64,000 nt of DNA. Source: JALZUE01 sp051251725. GTDB taxonomy: Bacteria; Pseudomonadota; Gammaproteobacteria; Enterobacterales; Alteromonadaceae. This document shows positions 9,658 through 18,080 of the stretch, piece after piece. The DNA lies in the NCBI GenBank assembly GCA_051251725.1, contig JBPOFN010000013.1, positions 45,206 through 109,205 on the forward strand, given 5' to 3'. A program made the translations under genes and the position numbers. Position 1 is the first letter of the stretch; every line of letters begins with the position of its first letter. The notes beneath the pieces were generated by a model. It did not search any database and had not been told where the DNA came from. It saw only the letters and a program-made list of their open reading frames with translations.

Positions 9658-10506
9658 TTAATGTCGACCATCTAATTGATGTAAATAATGTAAACTTTTT
9701 GGTACTTGTTGAAGAACACGAGATGATTCATCTTCAATAAAGAAATAACGAATACCTTGCTTTTTCGCTTCGGCAACGACTCCGGCAATGCCAACATCAC
9801 CTGAGCCTAATACCACTTGTGTTTCAACATCGGCGGCGCCATTGCTTGAATTAGGGCTACCTATTAACCTATCTTTCAAATGTAGGGAAGTAAATTTTCC
9901 AGGATATTTTTGCAATAATGCCAATGGATCCATACCGCCCTGCTTCATCCAAAAAACATCCATTTGAAATTTCGCTTCGGTAACATTTTTCAGCATATAA
10001 TCTAACACAGTACCATCTTCAAACTTTTGAAACTCATACCCATGTGGATGATATTGCAAGGTAATGCCATGCGCTTGCATCAACTTGCCGGCTTTATTTA
10101 AAACCGCGACCGCTTCTTGTGCTTTGTCGATAGTAAAGCCTGTTTTGCCATTATGGGGGATCCAATAAAAAGTCGCGTATTTGGCGCCATAATATTTCGC
10201 TTTATAAACAGCCCCCATTGGGTTAGTGTTAACTTCATCATAGCTAGTATCAGCACTGACTAACGCTAAGTTGTTTTTTTCTAACTCAGCTTTAAATTCA
10301 TTAACAGAAAAACCATAAAGCGCGCCACCCGCTTCAACATTTCGAATGCCCCAGTCACTTACCTGTTTAATTGCTTGCGGTAAATCTTCTTTCATTTGAT
10401 TGCGTAAACTATAAAGCTGTAAACCAATTTCATGCGCGAACGTTGGTAACGAAACCGCGCCCATTACTGCACCTAATATAAATATTTTACTCAATTTATT
10501 TTTCAT
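9658..10506 (-). CDS. Exported sugar phosphate isomerase/epimerase-like TIM-barrel protein
   Basis: 282 aa with an N-terminal signal peptide of about 24 residues (basic start, hydrophobic core, cleavage at TFA|HEI). The rest is the xylose-isomerase-like TIM barrel (AP_endonuc_2 fold): GLQLYSLRNQMKEDLPQAI at the start, then VEAGGALYGFSVNEF, LQYHPHGYEF, QMDVFWMKQGG, SLHLKDR, and FIEDESS near the C-terminus, which supply the usual Glu/His/Asp metal ligands. Homologous exported forms occur in marine polysaccharide degraders and Bacteroidetes, but the reaction is rarely known. It probably acts on a free sugar or keto-sugar in the periplasm, since a phosphorylated substrate would not be there. It lies convergent with the di-haem protein. 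Its function is inferred from fold only. Confidence 0.8.
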   Translation of the reverse strand: MKNKLSKIFILGAVMGAVSLPTFAHEIGLQLYSLRNQMKEDLPQAIKQVSDWGIRNVEAGGALYGFSVNEFKAELEKNNLALVSADTSYDEVNTNPMGAVYKAKYYGAKYATFYWIPHNGKTGFTIDKAQEAVAVLNKAGKLMQAHGITLQYHPHGYEFQKFEDGTVLDYMLKNVTEAKFQMDVFWMKQGGMDPLALLQKYPGKFTSLHLKDRLIGSPNSSNGAADVETQVVLGSGDVGIAGVVAEAKKQGIRYFFIEDESSRVLQQVPKSLHYLHQLDGRH

Positions 10507-10610
10507 TTATTCGATTCCAAATATTTTAATTATCGACTTATACGTATAGCGAGTCCGAGAAGTAACAACATTAGCATATAATTAGTGCTGAAAATATCAT
10601 CCTATTGTCT

Positions 10611-10640
10611 GATTTTGTTGGTTTTTGTTGGTTTTTGTTG
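10611..10640. repeat. Tandem repeat, 10-bp unit GTTTTTGTTG x3
   Basis: Three direct copies; the first has one mismatch. It lies upstream of the exported isomerase gene start and may be part of its promoter region. Confidence 0.7.
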
Positions 10641-10806
10641 GTTATCAGTTATCTCGCGTCAGTTTTGGCAAAAGACGATATGAAGTTTGCGAATAATTTC
10701 GTGAATGGTGAATATTGATAAAAATTTGAGCTTAGGGTTTGCTCGAGTTATTGCGGTTTTAACGCTTGAATACTTACTGTTTACTACTTAGGCTTACTAC
10801 TTACCG

Positions 10807-10830
10807 CTTAGGCTTAGGCTTAGGCTTAGG
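10807..10830. repeat. Tandem hexamer CTTAGG x4
   Basis: Four perfect contiguous copies, preceded by scattered partial copies (CTTAGGCTTACTACTTAC type) from about 10786. Confidence 0.85.
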
Positions 10831-10850
10831 CTGTTTAGTGTCAACTAAAC

Positions 10851-10883
10851 AATGTGAAACGCAAGTCGCTCGCGTTTCACATT
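10851..10883 (-). terminator. Strong stem-loop downstream of tatD
   Basis: AATGTGAAACGC and its exact reverse complement GCGTTTCACATT separated by 9 bases, ending about 20 bases past the tatD stop. No T run follows on the minus strand, so it may be an RNA-end stabilising hairpin rather than an intrinsic terminator. Confidence 0.55.
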
Positions 10884-10903
10884 AGGGATTACTGATAACT
10901 GGC

Positions 10904-11671
10904 TTATAAAGCAAATAAGCGATTAAAATTATCACTGGTAATTTTAGCAATATGCTCAACCGACTGGCCGCGAATACTGGCTAAATGTTTCGCCACTTCA
11001 ACCACATATGCTGGTTGATTTTGTTTACCACGGTGCGGTACCGGCGCTAAATAAGGCGAGTCTGTTTCGATTAAAATTCTATCGTCCGGAATTTCTTTCG
11101 CGACATCTCGTAATTCTTGTGCATTTTTAAAGGTAACAATGCCTGAAAACGAAATATAAAAACCCATAGCGATTGCGGCTTTTGCCATTTCAAGGCTTTC
11201 GGTAAAGCAGTGTAAAATTCCACCGACTTCTGCCGCACCTTCTTCTTCCATGATGCTAAGGGTATCTTCTCGTGCATCACGGGTATGAATAATTAACGGT
11301 TTTTTAAGGCGTTTGGCAACGCGAATATGTTTGCGAAAAGAGTCAAGTTGTACCGCTTGTGTTTCTGGCGCGTAAAAATAATCAAGACCGGTTTCGCCAA
11401 TCGCGATCACACGTTCATGTTGACCAAGCTGATACAAGTTTTCTTCTTCAATCATTTCATCTTGGTTTAATGGATGCGCACCACACGATAATAAAACATT
11501 ATCAAAACATGCGGTGGTAGTCGCCATTTGAGGGAAATCCTCAAGCGTTACGCTCACACACAATAATGTATTAACTTTGGCTTGTTGTGCGTTTTCGACA
11601 ACACTAGATAAATCATCATTAAAATCGGTAAGTTTAAGTCTGTCTAAGTGACAGTGAGAATCAATAAACAC
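10904..11671 (-). CDS. TatD-family metal-dependent hydrolase (YcfH type)
   Basis: 255 aa, the normal length. Metal-binding motifs are present: FIDSHCHLDR at the N-terminus, GETGLDYFY with the Glu ligand, PLIIHTRDA, GGILHCFTES, and ETDSPYLAPVPHRGKQNQP near residue 205. TatD-family proteins are divalent-metal nucleases or phosphodiesterases in the cytoplasm, and YcfH orthologues sit beside holB as here. It is the last gene of the long minus-strand cluster, 63 bp after the PilZ gene. The exact physiological substrate is unsettled in the family. Confidence 0.93.
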   Translation of the reverse strand: MFIDSHCHLDRLKLTDFNDDLSSVVENAQQAKVNTLLCVSVTLEDFPQMATTTACFDNVLLSCGAHPLNQDEMIEEENLYQLGQHERVIAIGETGLDYFYAPETQAVQLDSFRKHIRVAKRLKKPLIIHTRDAREDTLSIMEEEGAAEVGGILHCFTESLEMAKAAIAMGFYISFSGIVTFKNAQELRDVAKEIPDDRILIETDSPYLAPVPHRGKQNQPAYVVEVAKHLASIRGQSVEHIAKITSDNFNRLFAL

Positions 11672-11734
11672 TAAATTTCCTAAAGGTAAGCAGCGATAAT
11701 TAAAGCATAAAAAGGTGTTAGCTAAATTATCGTT

Positions 11735-12061
11735 TTACATGGTTAAAGTGGGATCTGAGCTATTTAACAAGCGACCAATCACTTTTTCAATTTGATGACG
11801 TATTTTATCAGGATCTTCTTCGAAACTCACGCCAATACCAACCGGCGTACCATTTTGAGAGCCAGGTGGCGTATGCCAACAAACCACCCCTTTAACTTCT
11901 GATGATTCTAACGAGTCAGGTAAAGTCACGTCTAAAACGACCGCAGTACCAATAGCATAGTAGTCTGAGGTGCGAACAAACAAGCCACCATTTTTTAAGA
12001 AAGGCATATAGGATAAATATAATTCTTTTTCAGAAACATAATCCAATAAAATACTACTCAT
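11735..12061 (-). CDS. pilZ: PilZ domain protein (type IV pilus PilZ-like)
   Basis: 108 aa. The ATG at 12061 is chosen because it overlaps the holB stop as ATGAGTAG, the usual translational coupling, and gives the family's MSSILLDYVSEKELYLSYMPF start. Features are a short N-terminus, LKNGGLFVRTSDYYAIGTAVVLDVTLPD and GVVCWHTPPG. The canonical c-di-GMP motif RxxxR...DxSxxG is not evident, which matches type IV pilus PilZ proteins that do not bind the nucleotide and instead contact PilB and FimX. The holB-pilZ-tatD order is conserved in gammaproteobacteria. A role in pilus assembly is inferred from that family. Confidence 0.88.
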   Translation of the reverse strand: MSSILLDYVSEKELYLSYMPFLKNGGLFVRTSDYYAIGTAVVLDVTLPDSLESSEVKGVVCWHTPPGSQNGTPVGIGVSFEEDPDKIRHQIEKVIGRLLNSSDPTLTM

Positions 12062-13022
12062 TGATAACCTCAATTGAAGACGCTGAAAGATGTTGATGAA
12101 ATGCAATTAGCATTTTTTCAATCACCATATTTTTATTTGCTTGTACTAAATTTACTAATTGTTGCTGGCTTTGTAAAAAGATTTTATAGCACTGATAAAC
12201 ATCATGATAACTAATATTACCTGTGTTTAACTGGCTTAACAAATTTGGCGCTAAAGCCGTTTGCCAACCGTTAAGTTGTCGCATTAAGTCGACTAATATT
12301 TTTTCCAACCATCGCATCGTATGGTCTTCATCAGCAACTAATAAACGCGTTAATGATTGTCGGTTACTTTGATTGGTTAAATACAAGCAAAACACTTGCG
12401 TAAGTTCAGTAAAACTCGCTAACTTCTCTTGCGATTGTAGTTCATTTAAATGGCTTAAGTTAGTAAAGTTATCTAAGGATTCAATTGCTAACTCGTCATT
12501 GAGCTTTTTACCAACATTTGGCCGTATATCAATAACACGGCAACGGCTGATAATCGTGGGTAATAAACGTTCAATATCACTGGTTAATAAAATGATATGG
12601 CTATTATTACTAGGCTCTTCTAATGTTTTTAATAAAGCATTAGCGGCTGACTCTGTCATTAAATGTGCTTCAGGAATAAGTACTGACTTATAACCTGACA
12701 TTTGTGCAGTTTTTTGTAAAAACTGTGTTGCTTGGCGAATAATATCAACACCTAAGGTGTTTTTTTCTCGTACTAATTCACTATGATCTGGGAAATTACC
12801 CGAAGTAAACAGTAAACATGCCTTACATTGCCGACAAGGTTCAATAATTTGTTGCTCTGAAATATGGGTATTCTGACAACAAAATACTTGGCTAAGCCAC
12901 TGTGACAACATTTTTTTGCCCGCGCCTTTAACGCCGGAAAATATTAACGCATGGGGCAAAGTGTTTTGCTGAAATTGCTGCGTTAATAATTGTTGGTGTG
13001 GAATTATCCAAGAACTTGACAT
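12054..13022 (-). CDS. holB: DNA polymerase III delta' subunit
   Basis: 322 aa. Delta' is the rigid clamp-loader subunit that works with tau/gamma and delta to load the sliding clamp. It has a P-loop-like GVKGAGKKM, a four-cysteine zinc module (CCQ...CRQCKAC, about residues 48-70), GVDIIRQATQFLQKTAQMSGYKSVLIPEAHLMTESAANALLKTLEEP in the AAA+ core, and the SRC motif (IISRCRVIDIRP) typical of clamp-loader subunits. It starts 3 bases after the tmk stop and overlaps pilZ by 8 bases, so it sits tightly in the operon. Confidence 0.95.
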   Translation of the reverse strand: MSSSWIIPHQQLLTQQFQQNTLPHALIFSGVKGAGKKMLSQWLSQVFCCQNTHISEQQIIEPCRQCKACLLFTSGNFPDHSELVREKNTLGVDIIRQATQFLQKTAQMSGYKSVLIPEAHLMTESAANALLKTLEEPSNNSHIILLTSDIERLLPTIISRCRVIDIRPNVGKKLNDELAIESLDNFTNLSHLNELQSQEKLASFTELTQVFCLYLTNQSNRQSLTRLLVADEDHTMRWLEKILVDLMRQLNGWQTALAPNLLSQLNTGNISYHDVYQCYKIFLQSQQQLVNLVQANKNMVIEKMLIAFHQHLSASSIEVINE

Positions 13023-13025
13023 AAC

Positions 13026-13655
13026 TTATTGATCACTCAAATACTGGGTTAATTGTTGTTTGATATCTTGATGCACTTTAGGCATTGCCTGGGCAGCATC
13101 TATAATAATAATATTTTCATCGGTAGTTGCATATTCAAGGTATTTGTCGCGAACACGCTGAAAAAAATCTAACTTTTCCAGTTCAATGCGATCAAGCTCA
13201 CCGCGTGCTTTTGCTCGTGCTAAACCAATTTTAGGATCTAAATCGAGATATAAAGTTAAATCCGGTTTAAAACCTTTTAAGGTGACATCGGCAATTGCAT
13301 CCATCACCGCATTATCAAATTGCCGGCCGCCGCCTTGATAGGCTCGCGAGGATAAGTCATGACGGTCACCAATCACCCAATCACCTATTGCTAACGCGGG
13401 CTGAATAACATTGGCCAATAATTGGCTGCGACTGGCGTACATTAATAACAGTTCAGTTTCTTGGGTAAGTTGCTCTTGGTGATCGGCTGATTTAACAATT
13501 TCTCTTAACTGCTCAGCTAATACGGTACCGCCCGGCTCACGGGTATTAACAAAGCGAATTTGGTGATCGGATAGTACTTGTTCAATCACTTTTATCGCTG
13601 ACGATTTACCAGCACCTTCTAACCCTTCAACAACGATAAACTTACCATGGCTCAT
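13026..13655 (-). CDS. tmk: Thymidylate kinase
   Basis: 209 aa, standard length. It phosphorylates dTMP to dTDP in the cytoplasm for DNA synthesis. Visible motifs are the P-loop VEGLEGAGKSS, the NTREPGGT substrate loop, and DRHDLSSRAYQGGGR with the DR(Y/H) signature. The lid region follows DLDPKIGLARAKARG. It lies between mltG (26-bp gap) and holB (3-bp gap), the usual gammaproteobacterial order. Confidence 0.96.
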   Translation of the reverse strand: MSHGKFIVVEGLEGAGKSSAIKVIEQVLSDHQIRFVNTREPGGTVLAEQLREIVKSADHQEQLTQETELLLMYASRSQLLANVIQPALAIGDWVIGDRHDLSSRAYQGGGRQFDNAVMDAIADVTLKGFKPDLTLYLDLDPKIGLARAKARGELDRIELEKLDFFQRVRDKYLEYATTDENIIIIDAAQAMPKVHQDIKQQLTQYLSDQ

Positions 13656-13681
13656 AACACTTCATTCCTACTACTGTTTTG

Positions 13682-14680
13682 CTATTTTTTTGATAGCTGA
13701 TATTTACGAACGGCTTTATTATGATCAGCTAAATTTTTTGAAAATATATGTTTGCCCGCACCGTTACTGACAAAATAAAAATATTCACTCGACGCTGGTT
13801 GCATTGCCGCTTCTATTGCTCTTAAGCCTGGCATAGCAATCGGCGTTGGCGGTAAGCCATTAATTCGATAAGTATTATAAGCCGTTTTTTCTCTTAAATG
13901 TTTATATTTAATATCACCTTGATAACGCTCACCTAAACCATAAATAACGGTAGGATCGGTTTGTAGGCGCATTTTTTTATTTAAACGATTAACAAAAACA
14001 GAAGAAATTAATGGTTGTTCGGCCTGCTCGCCGCTTTCTTTTTCAATAATTGAGGCCATGATCAGCGCTTCATATGGCGATTTATAAGGTAAGTTAGCGG
14101 CTCTTACTTGCCATTTCTCTGTTAGTACTTGTGACATTTTTAAATACGCGCGCTGTAAAATACTAAAGTCGCTCGCATTGGCTGTGAAGGCATAGGTATC
14201 GGGGAAAAATAACCCTTCGGGATTTTGCTCCTTAATGCCTAAACGCTTAGCAATATCCGCTATTGATTGCTGTGCTAAGGTCTGGTTCAACTGTGGCGCT
14301 TGTTGTAATTGCACTAACCATTCTTTAAAGGTTGAGCCTTCAACAAAAGTAATTTGATATTGATGTTCTTTGCCGGCAACAATTAACTCGATAAGTTGTA
14401 GCAGCGAGGTATTGGGCTCAATTAAATAACTGCCGGCTTTGAGCTTAGCTAAATCAGCATTAAAACGAATAAAATTACGCAGCCAAAAGCGGGTTTCAAT
14501 CCAACCTTTAGCGACTAATAGTTTACTAAAAGCATCGAAGGTTACACCGGCTTTAACATCGATAATTTCAGCTTTGTTAATTAAGATCGGCTGAGATAAA
14601 TGATATTGAAAAAGATGTTTACCCGCATAAACAGATAATAGAAAAACTAGAAACAGTGCCATTAACACTTTTTTTAACAC
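13682..14680 (-). CDS. mltG: Endolytic peptidoglycan transglycosylase MltG
   Basis: 332 aa (E. coli 340). The N-terminal membrane helix (about residues 4-20) anchors it in the inner membrane, with a periplasmic LysM-like subdomain and the YceG catalytic domain. The catalytic Glu is in ASIIEKESG, and the family signatures FPDTYAF, VFVNRLNKKMRLQTDPTVIYG and NTYRINGLPPTPIAMPG are intact. It cuts nascent glycan strands and helps set their length. Its start overlaps the pabC stop by 7 bases. Confidence 0.95.
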   Translation of the reverse strand: MLKKVLMALFLVFLLSVYAGKHLFQYHLSQPILINKAEIIDVKAGVTFDAFSKLLVAKGWIETRFWLRNFIRFNADLAKLKAGSYLIEPNTSLLQLIELIVAGKEHQYQITFVEGSTFKEWLVQLQQAPQLNQTLAQQSIADIAKRLGIKEQNPEGLFFPDTYAFTANASDFSILQRAYLKMSQVLTEKWQVRAANLPYKSPYEALIMASIIEKESGEQAEQPLISSVFVNRLNKKMRLQTDPTVIYGLGERYQGDIKYKHLREKTAYNTYRINGLPPTPIAMPGLRAIEAAMQPASSEYFYFVSNGAGKHIFSKNLADHNKAVRKYQLSKK

Positions 14681-15468
14681 GAAATTTTATCCTTAAAACT
14701 TGCCACTGCTTGCATATCAAGCGTTGTATTATTGAAGTGATTAACAGGAATAATACCTGCGATGCTGTTACAGATAAACATAGCACTCACATCAGCCAGT
14801 GCGGTTAAATTATCTTTACAGACTGTGACGTCTTCGGCTTTAGTTAAAATAGCTTGTCGCATAATACCGTCAACCCCAGAAATGGTAATTGCCGGTGTGT
14901 ACCACTTTTGTTCAATTTGATAAAAAATATTGGCACTTGAGGTTTCGATCACATCTTGATGGATATTCAACACCAATAAGTCATCTTCAGCGCGACCATC
15001 TAACTCTTTTCTAACCAATACTTGTTCTAATCTATTTAAGTGTTTAATACCTGCAAGTTGCGGGTTTACGCCCAGCATAGTATTAGCGACGCCTAAATTA
15101 ATACCCTGCGTGGCTAATAAGTGGTATTGCTCAGGAAAAGGATGAATAGAAACAACAACATTTGCCTGCTCAGCACCTTGGCGAGAATAACCGCGGCCAC
15201 CGGCACCCGCAGTAATTAACACTTTTAAGACCGCTAACGGATATTCACTAACTAAAGTACAGAGATAATTTTCCAACCAAATAAAGTCAACATTTTCGAT
15301 AAATAGTTTATCGCAACCGTTTTTAAGGCGTTCGAGGTGTTGCTCAAAATAGTCAATTTTACCCTGACAAACTTTTGCGGTGGTAAATAAGCCATCACCA
15401 TAATTTAACCCTCTGTCGATAACAGAAATTGTCGCTTCGGGTTTGCCATTAATAGAATAGAAAAGCAT
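14674..15468 (-). CDS. pabC: Aminodeoxychorismate lyase
   Basis: 264 aa, a fold-type IV PLP enzyme that converts 4-amino-4-deoxychorismate to p-aminobenzoate and pyruvate for folate. Evidence is the ISVIDRGLNYGDGLFTTAKV start, the PLP-binding Lys in IKHLNRLEQVLVRKEL, and the VIETSSANIFYQ and GVDGIMRQ motifs. The fabF-pabC-mltG order is conserved. A terminator between fabF and pabC suggests it also has its own promoter or depends on read-through. Confidence 0.94.
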   Translation of the reverse strand: MLFYSINGKPEATISVIDRGLNYGDGLFTTAKVCQGKIDYFEQHLERLKNGCDKLFIENVDFIWLENYLCTLVSEYPLAVLKVLITAGAGGRGYSRQGAEQANVVVSIHPFPEQYHLLATQGINLGVANTMLGVNPQLAGIKHLNRLEQVLVRKELDGRAEDDLLVLNIHQDVIETSSANIFYQIEQKWYTPAITISGVDGIMRQAILTKAEDVTVCKDNLTALADVSAMFICNSIAGIIPVNHFNNTTLDMQAVASFKDKISC

Positions 15469-15482
15469 AAAGTTACTAACAT

Positions 15483-15519
15483 AAAAAAAGCCTGATTACT
15501 GTTGCCAGTATTCAGGCTT
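15483..15519 (-). terminator. Rho-independent terminator after fabF
   Basis: On the minus strand AAGCCTGA, a 16-base loop, TCAGGCTT, then seven Ts. It lies between fabF and pabC and should partly separate fatty acid genes from the pabC-tatD segment. Confidence 0.75.
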
Positions 15520-15576
15520 ATATCATCGATTTCAAGTGAATTTACTTAATTTCGCTAAATATTCACGAAACAGTGA

Positions 15577-16806
15577 TTACACTTTTTTAAACAGTAAAGA
15601 ACCGTTTGTACCGCCAAAACCAAAAGAATTACACAAGGCGTAATCTAAATTAACATCGCGCGCTGTATGCGCAATATAATCTAAGTCACAACCTACATCT
15701 GGGTTATCAAGGTTAATGGTTGGTGGTACTTTTTTATGATAAAGCGATTGAATGCTAAAAATAGCTTCAACAGCACCGGCAGCACCTAATAAATGCCCGG
15801 TCATTGATTTAGTTGAACCAACTAGCGTTTTAGTGTCAGCGCCAAAAACCTTTTTAACAGCATTCGTTTCAGCAATATCACCAGCAGGTGTCGATGTACC
15901 ATGGGCATTAATATAACCAATTTGGCTAATATCAACTTTGGCATCGTTAATCGCATTTTTCATTGAACGTGCTGCGCCTTCACCATCCGCTGGTGGTGAT
16001 GTCATATGATAGGCATCGCCACTCATGCCAAAACCAACAAGTTCAGCGTAAATTTTTGCACCACGTGCTTTGGCCGTTTCGTATTCTTCTAAAACAATAA
16101 CACCGGCACCGTCACCTAAAACAAAACCGTCTCGATCTTTATCCCAAGGGCGTGAAGCCGATTGTGGATCATCGTTACGAGTAGAAAGTGCACGCGCTGC
16201 GCCAAAACCGCCCATCCCAAGTTGGGTTGAACCTTTTTCAGCACCACCAGCAACCATAGCATCAGCATCACCATACGCAATCATACGTGCAGCGTGACCA
16301 ATATTATGTACGCCACTAGTACAAGCGGTAACAATTGAAATATTTGGACCTTTTAAACCATACATTATAGAAATATGACCTGAGATCATATTAATAATGG
16401 TTGATGGTACAAAAAAAGGAGAAAGCTTACGAGGACCTGAAGCTAACATTTTTGTATGGTTATCTTCAATAAGACCTAATCCGCCAATACCTGAACCTAC
16501 AGCAACACCAATGCGCTCTGCATTTTCTTCAGTAATTTCTAGACCAGCATCTTTTATGGCTTGTACGCCAGCGGCAACACCATATTGAATGAATAAATCC
16601 ATTTTTTTGGCATCTTTTTTAGCCATATATGCTTGCGCATCAAAGTCTTTGACCAGACCTGCAAATCGAGTTGGAAATTCAGTTGTATCAAAGTAATCAA
16701 TATTACTGATACCACTGTTACCAAGAAGTAAGTTTTCCCAAGTTTGCTCTGGGGTATTGCCAAGCGGACTTAACATACCAAGACCGGTAACTACAACACG
16801 TCTCAT
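15577..16806 (-). CDS. fabF: 3-oxoacyl-ACP synthase II (KAS II)
   Basis: 409 aa. It condenses malonyl-ACP with acyl-ACP and is the elongation enzyme that adjusts unsaturated chain length with temperature. The catalytic triad is visible: Cys in VTACTSGVHNIG, His in NAHGTSTPAGD and His in STKSMTGHLLGAAG. The C-terminal SFGFGGTNGSL is intact. A GAGGTACC ribosome site precedes the ATG. It lies 130 bp after acpP with a terminator between them. Confidence 0.97.
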   Translation of the reverse strand: MRRVVVTGLGMLSPLGNTPEQTWENLLLGNSGISNIDYFDTTEFPTRFAGLVKDFDAQAYMAKKDAKKMDLFIQYGVAAGVQAIKDAGLEITEENAERIGVAVGSGIGGLGLIEDNHTKMLASGPRKLSPFFVPSTIINMISGHISIMYGLKGPNISIVTACTSGVHNIGHAARMIAYGDADAMVAGGAEKGSTQLGMGGFGAARALSTRNDDPQSASRPWDKDRDGFVLGDGAGVIVLEEYETAKARGAKIYAELVGFGMSGDAYHMTSPPADGEGAARSMKNAINDAKVDISQIGYINAHGTSTPAGDIAETNAVKKVFGADTKTLVGSTKSMTGHLLGAAGAVEAIFSIQSLYHKKVPPTINLDNPDVGCDLDYIAHTARDVNLDYALCNSFGFGGTNGSLLFKKV

Positions 16807-16887
16807 ACGTGAGGTACCTCCGAAAGAAAAGGTTTGATTTAGCTGTCGTTAGACGACTATCTTATGAATTAACTTTAAACTGCTGAT

Positions 16888-16915
16888 AAAAAAACAGGCG
16901 GTTAATAACCGCCTG
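16888..16915 (-). terminator. Rho-independent terminator after acpP
   Basis: Perfect 10-bp stem CAGGCGGTTA / TAACCGCCTG followed on the minus strand by seven Ts, about 20 bases past the acpP stop. It fits the need for far more acyl carrier protein than FabF. Confidence 0.85.
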
Positions 16916-16936
16916 ATTAGTAATCAAAAATTCTGA

Positions 16937-17170
16937 TTAGCTATTAGCGTTGATGTAATCAACTGCTGCTTGCACAGTAGTGATTTTTTCAGCTTCTTCA
17001 TCAGGAATTTCTGTGTCGAATTCTTCTTCTAACGCCATAACTAATTCTACTGTATCTAAAGAGTCAGCACCTAAGTCGTCAACAAAAGAAGCCGATATGG
17101 TAACTTCTTCTTCGCTTACACCTAATTGCTCAATAGTTATTTTTTTTACGCGTTCTTCAATAGTACTCAT
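16937..17170 (-). CDS. acpP: Acyl carrier protein
   Basis: 77 aa, acidic. The start at 17170 (MSTIEERV) is chosen over an upstream in-frame ATG because it gives the invariant family N-terminus and sits 6-8 bases after an AAGGGAAA ribosome site. The 4'-phosphopantetheine Ser is in DDLGADSLDTVELVMALEEEF. It carries growing acyl chains for FabD, FabG, FabF, FabH and PlsX, all encoded here, and for lipid A and phospholipid synthesis. It has 164 bp of upstream sequence, enough for its own promoter. Confidence 0.97.
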   Translation of the reverse strand: MSTIEERVKKITIEQLGVSEEEVTISASFVDDLGADSLDTVELVMALEEEFDTEIPDEEAEKITTVQAAVDYINANS

Positions 17171-17334
17171 TTTTTTTCCCTTTACTAGAAAGTGCATTTT
17201 TCAAATTGCGTGTAGTTTATTCGTCAACAGGTCGCCATGCAAGTAACTAATTTCATTTTTAGTACTGGTCTAACCTGCCAAGGAGTTAAAAACCTTATTA
17301 TTTATCACATTTTAAGCCGCGATAAACAATAAAA

Positions 17335-18069
17335 TTAAACCATGTACATGCCGCCATTAACGTGCAGCGTTTCACCTGTAATGTAAGCAGCAGCGTCAGA
17401 AGCAAGGAATGCAACGGCGCTGGCGATTTCATCAGGCTTACCTAAACGATTAGCAGGTACTTGTGAAAAAATACCTTCTTTTTGCTCTTCGCTTAATGTT
17501 TGTGTCATATCGGTGTCAATAAAGCCAGGTGCTACGGTATTAACCGTAATACCGCGAGAAGCCACTTCACGAGCTAATGATTTAGTAAAACCAATTAAGC
17601 CTGCTTTTGCGGCCGCATAGTTAACTTGACCGGCATTACCCATAGTGCCAACCACTGAACCGATATTAATGATACGGCCAAAACGTTTTTTCATCATCGG
17701 GCGGATTGCGCCTTTACTGATTTTAAAAACAGAAGAAAGGTTAGTATCAATGATATCGCTCCATTCTTCATCTTTCATGCGCATAAAAAGATTGTCGCGA
17801 GTAATACCCGCATTGTTGACTAAAATATCAATGCCGCCGTGCTGTGTTTTAATCGTATCAAACAATGCAGCGATTGAATCATTACATGTTACGTTTAAAA
17901 CTAGCCCTTTACCTTCGCCTAAATAATCACTTATTTTAGCGGCACCGCTTTCAGAGGTAGCTGTACCTAAAACCACAGCCCCTAATTCTTTTAGTTGTGT
18001 CGCTATTGCTTTACCAATTCCGCGACTAGCACCTGTTACTAGTGCAACTTTACCTTCTAAAGAAAACAT
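17335..18069 (-). CDS. fabG: 3-oxoacyl-ACP reductase
   Basis: 244 aa SDR enzyme that reduces 3-oxoacyl-ACP with NADPH. The nucleotide-binding TGASRGIGKAIA is at residues about 13-24, NNAG follows near 87, the catalytic Ser is in NIGSVVGTMGN and Tyr/Lys in NYAAAKAG, with the C-terminal GETLHVNGGMYMV. It lies 11 bp downstream of fabD in the conserved fabHDG order. Confidence 0.97.
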   Translation of the reverse strand: MFSLEGKVALVTGASRGIGKAIATQLKELGAVVLGTATSESGAAKISDYLGEGKGLVLNVTCNDSIAALFDTIKTQHGGIDILVNNAGITRDNLFMRMKDEEWSDIIDTNLSSVFKISKGAIRPMMKKRFGRIINIGSVVGTMGNAGQVNYAAAKAGLIGFTKSLAREVASRGITVNTVAPGFIDTDMTQTLSEEQKEGIFSQVPANRLGKPDEIASAVAFLASDAAAYITGETLHVNGGMYMV

Positions 18070-18080
18070 AAACTATTAAC

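Larger units (their letters stand above)
10507..10903. other. 397-bp intergenic stretch with short repeats and hairpins
   Basis: No coding region seen. It contains three 10-bp units (GTTTTTGTTG type) at 10611-10640, a run of CTTAGG hexamers at 10807-10830, and two hairpins close to the tatD stop: TTTAGT/ACTAAA at 10834-10849, and a 12-bp perfect stem with a 9-base loop at 10851-10883. Confidence 0.7.
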
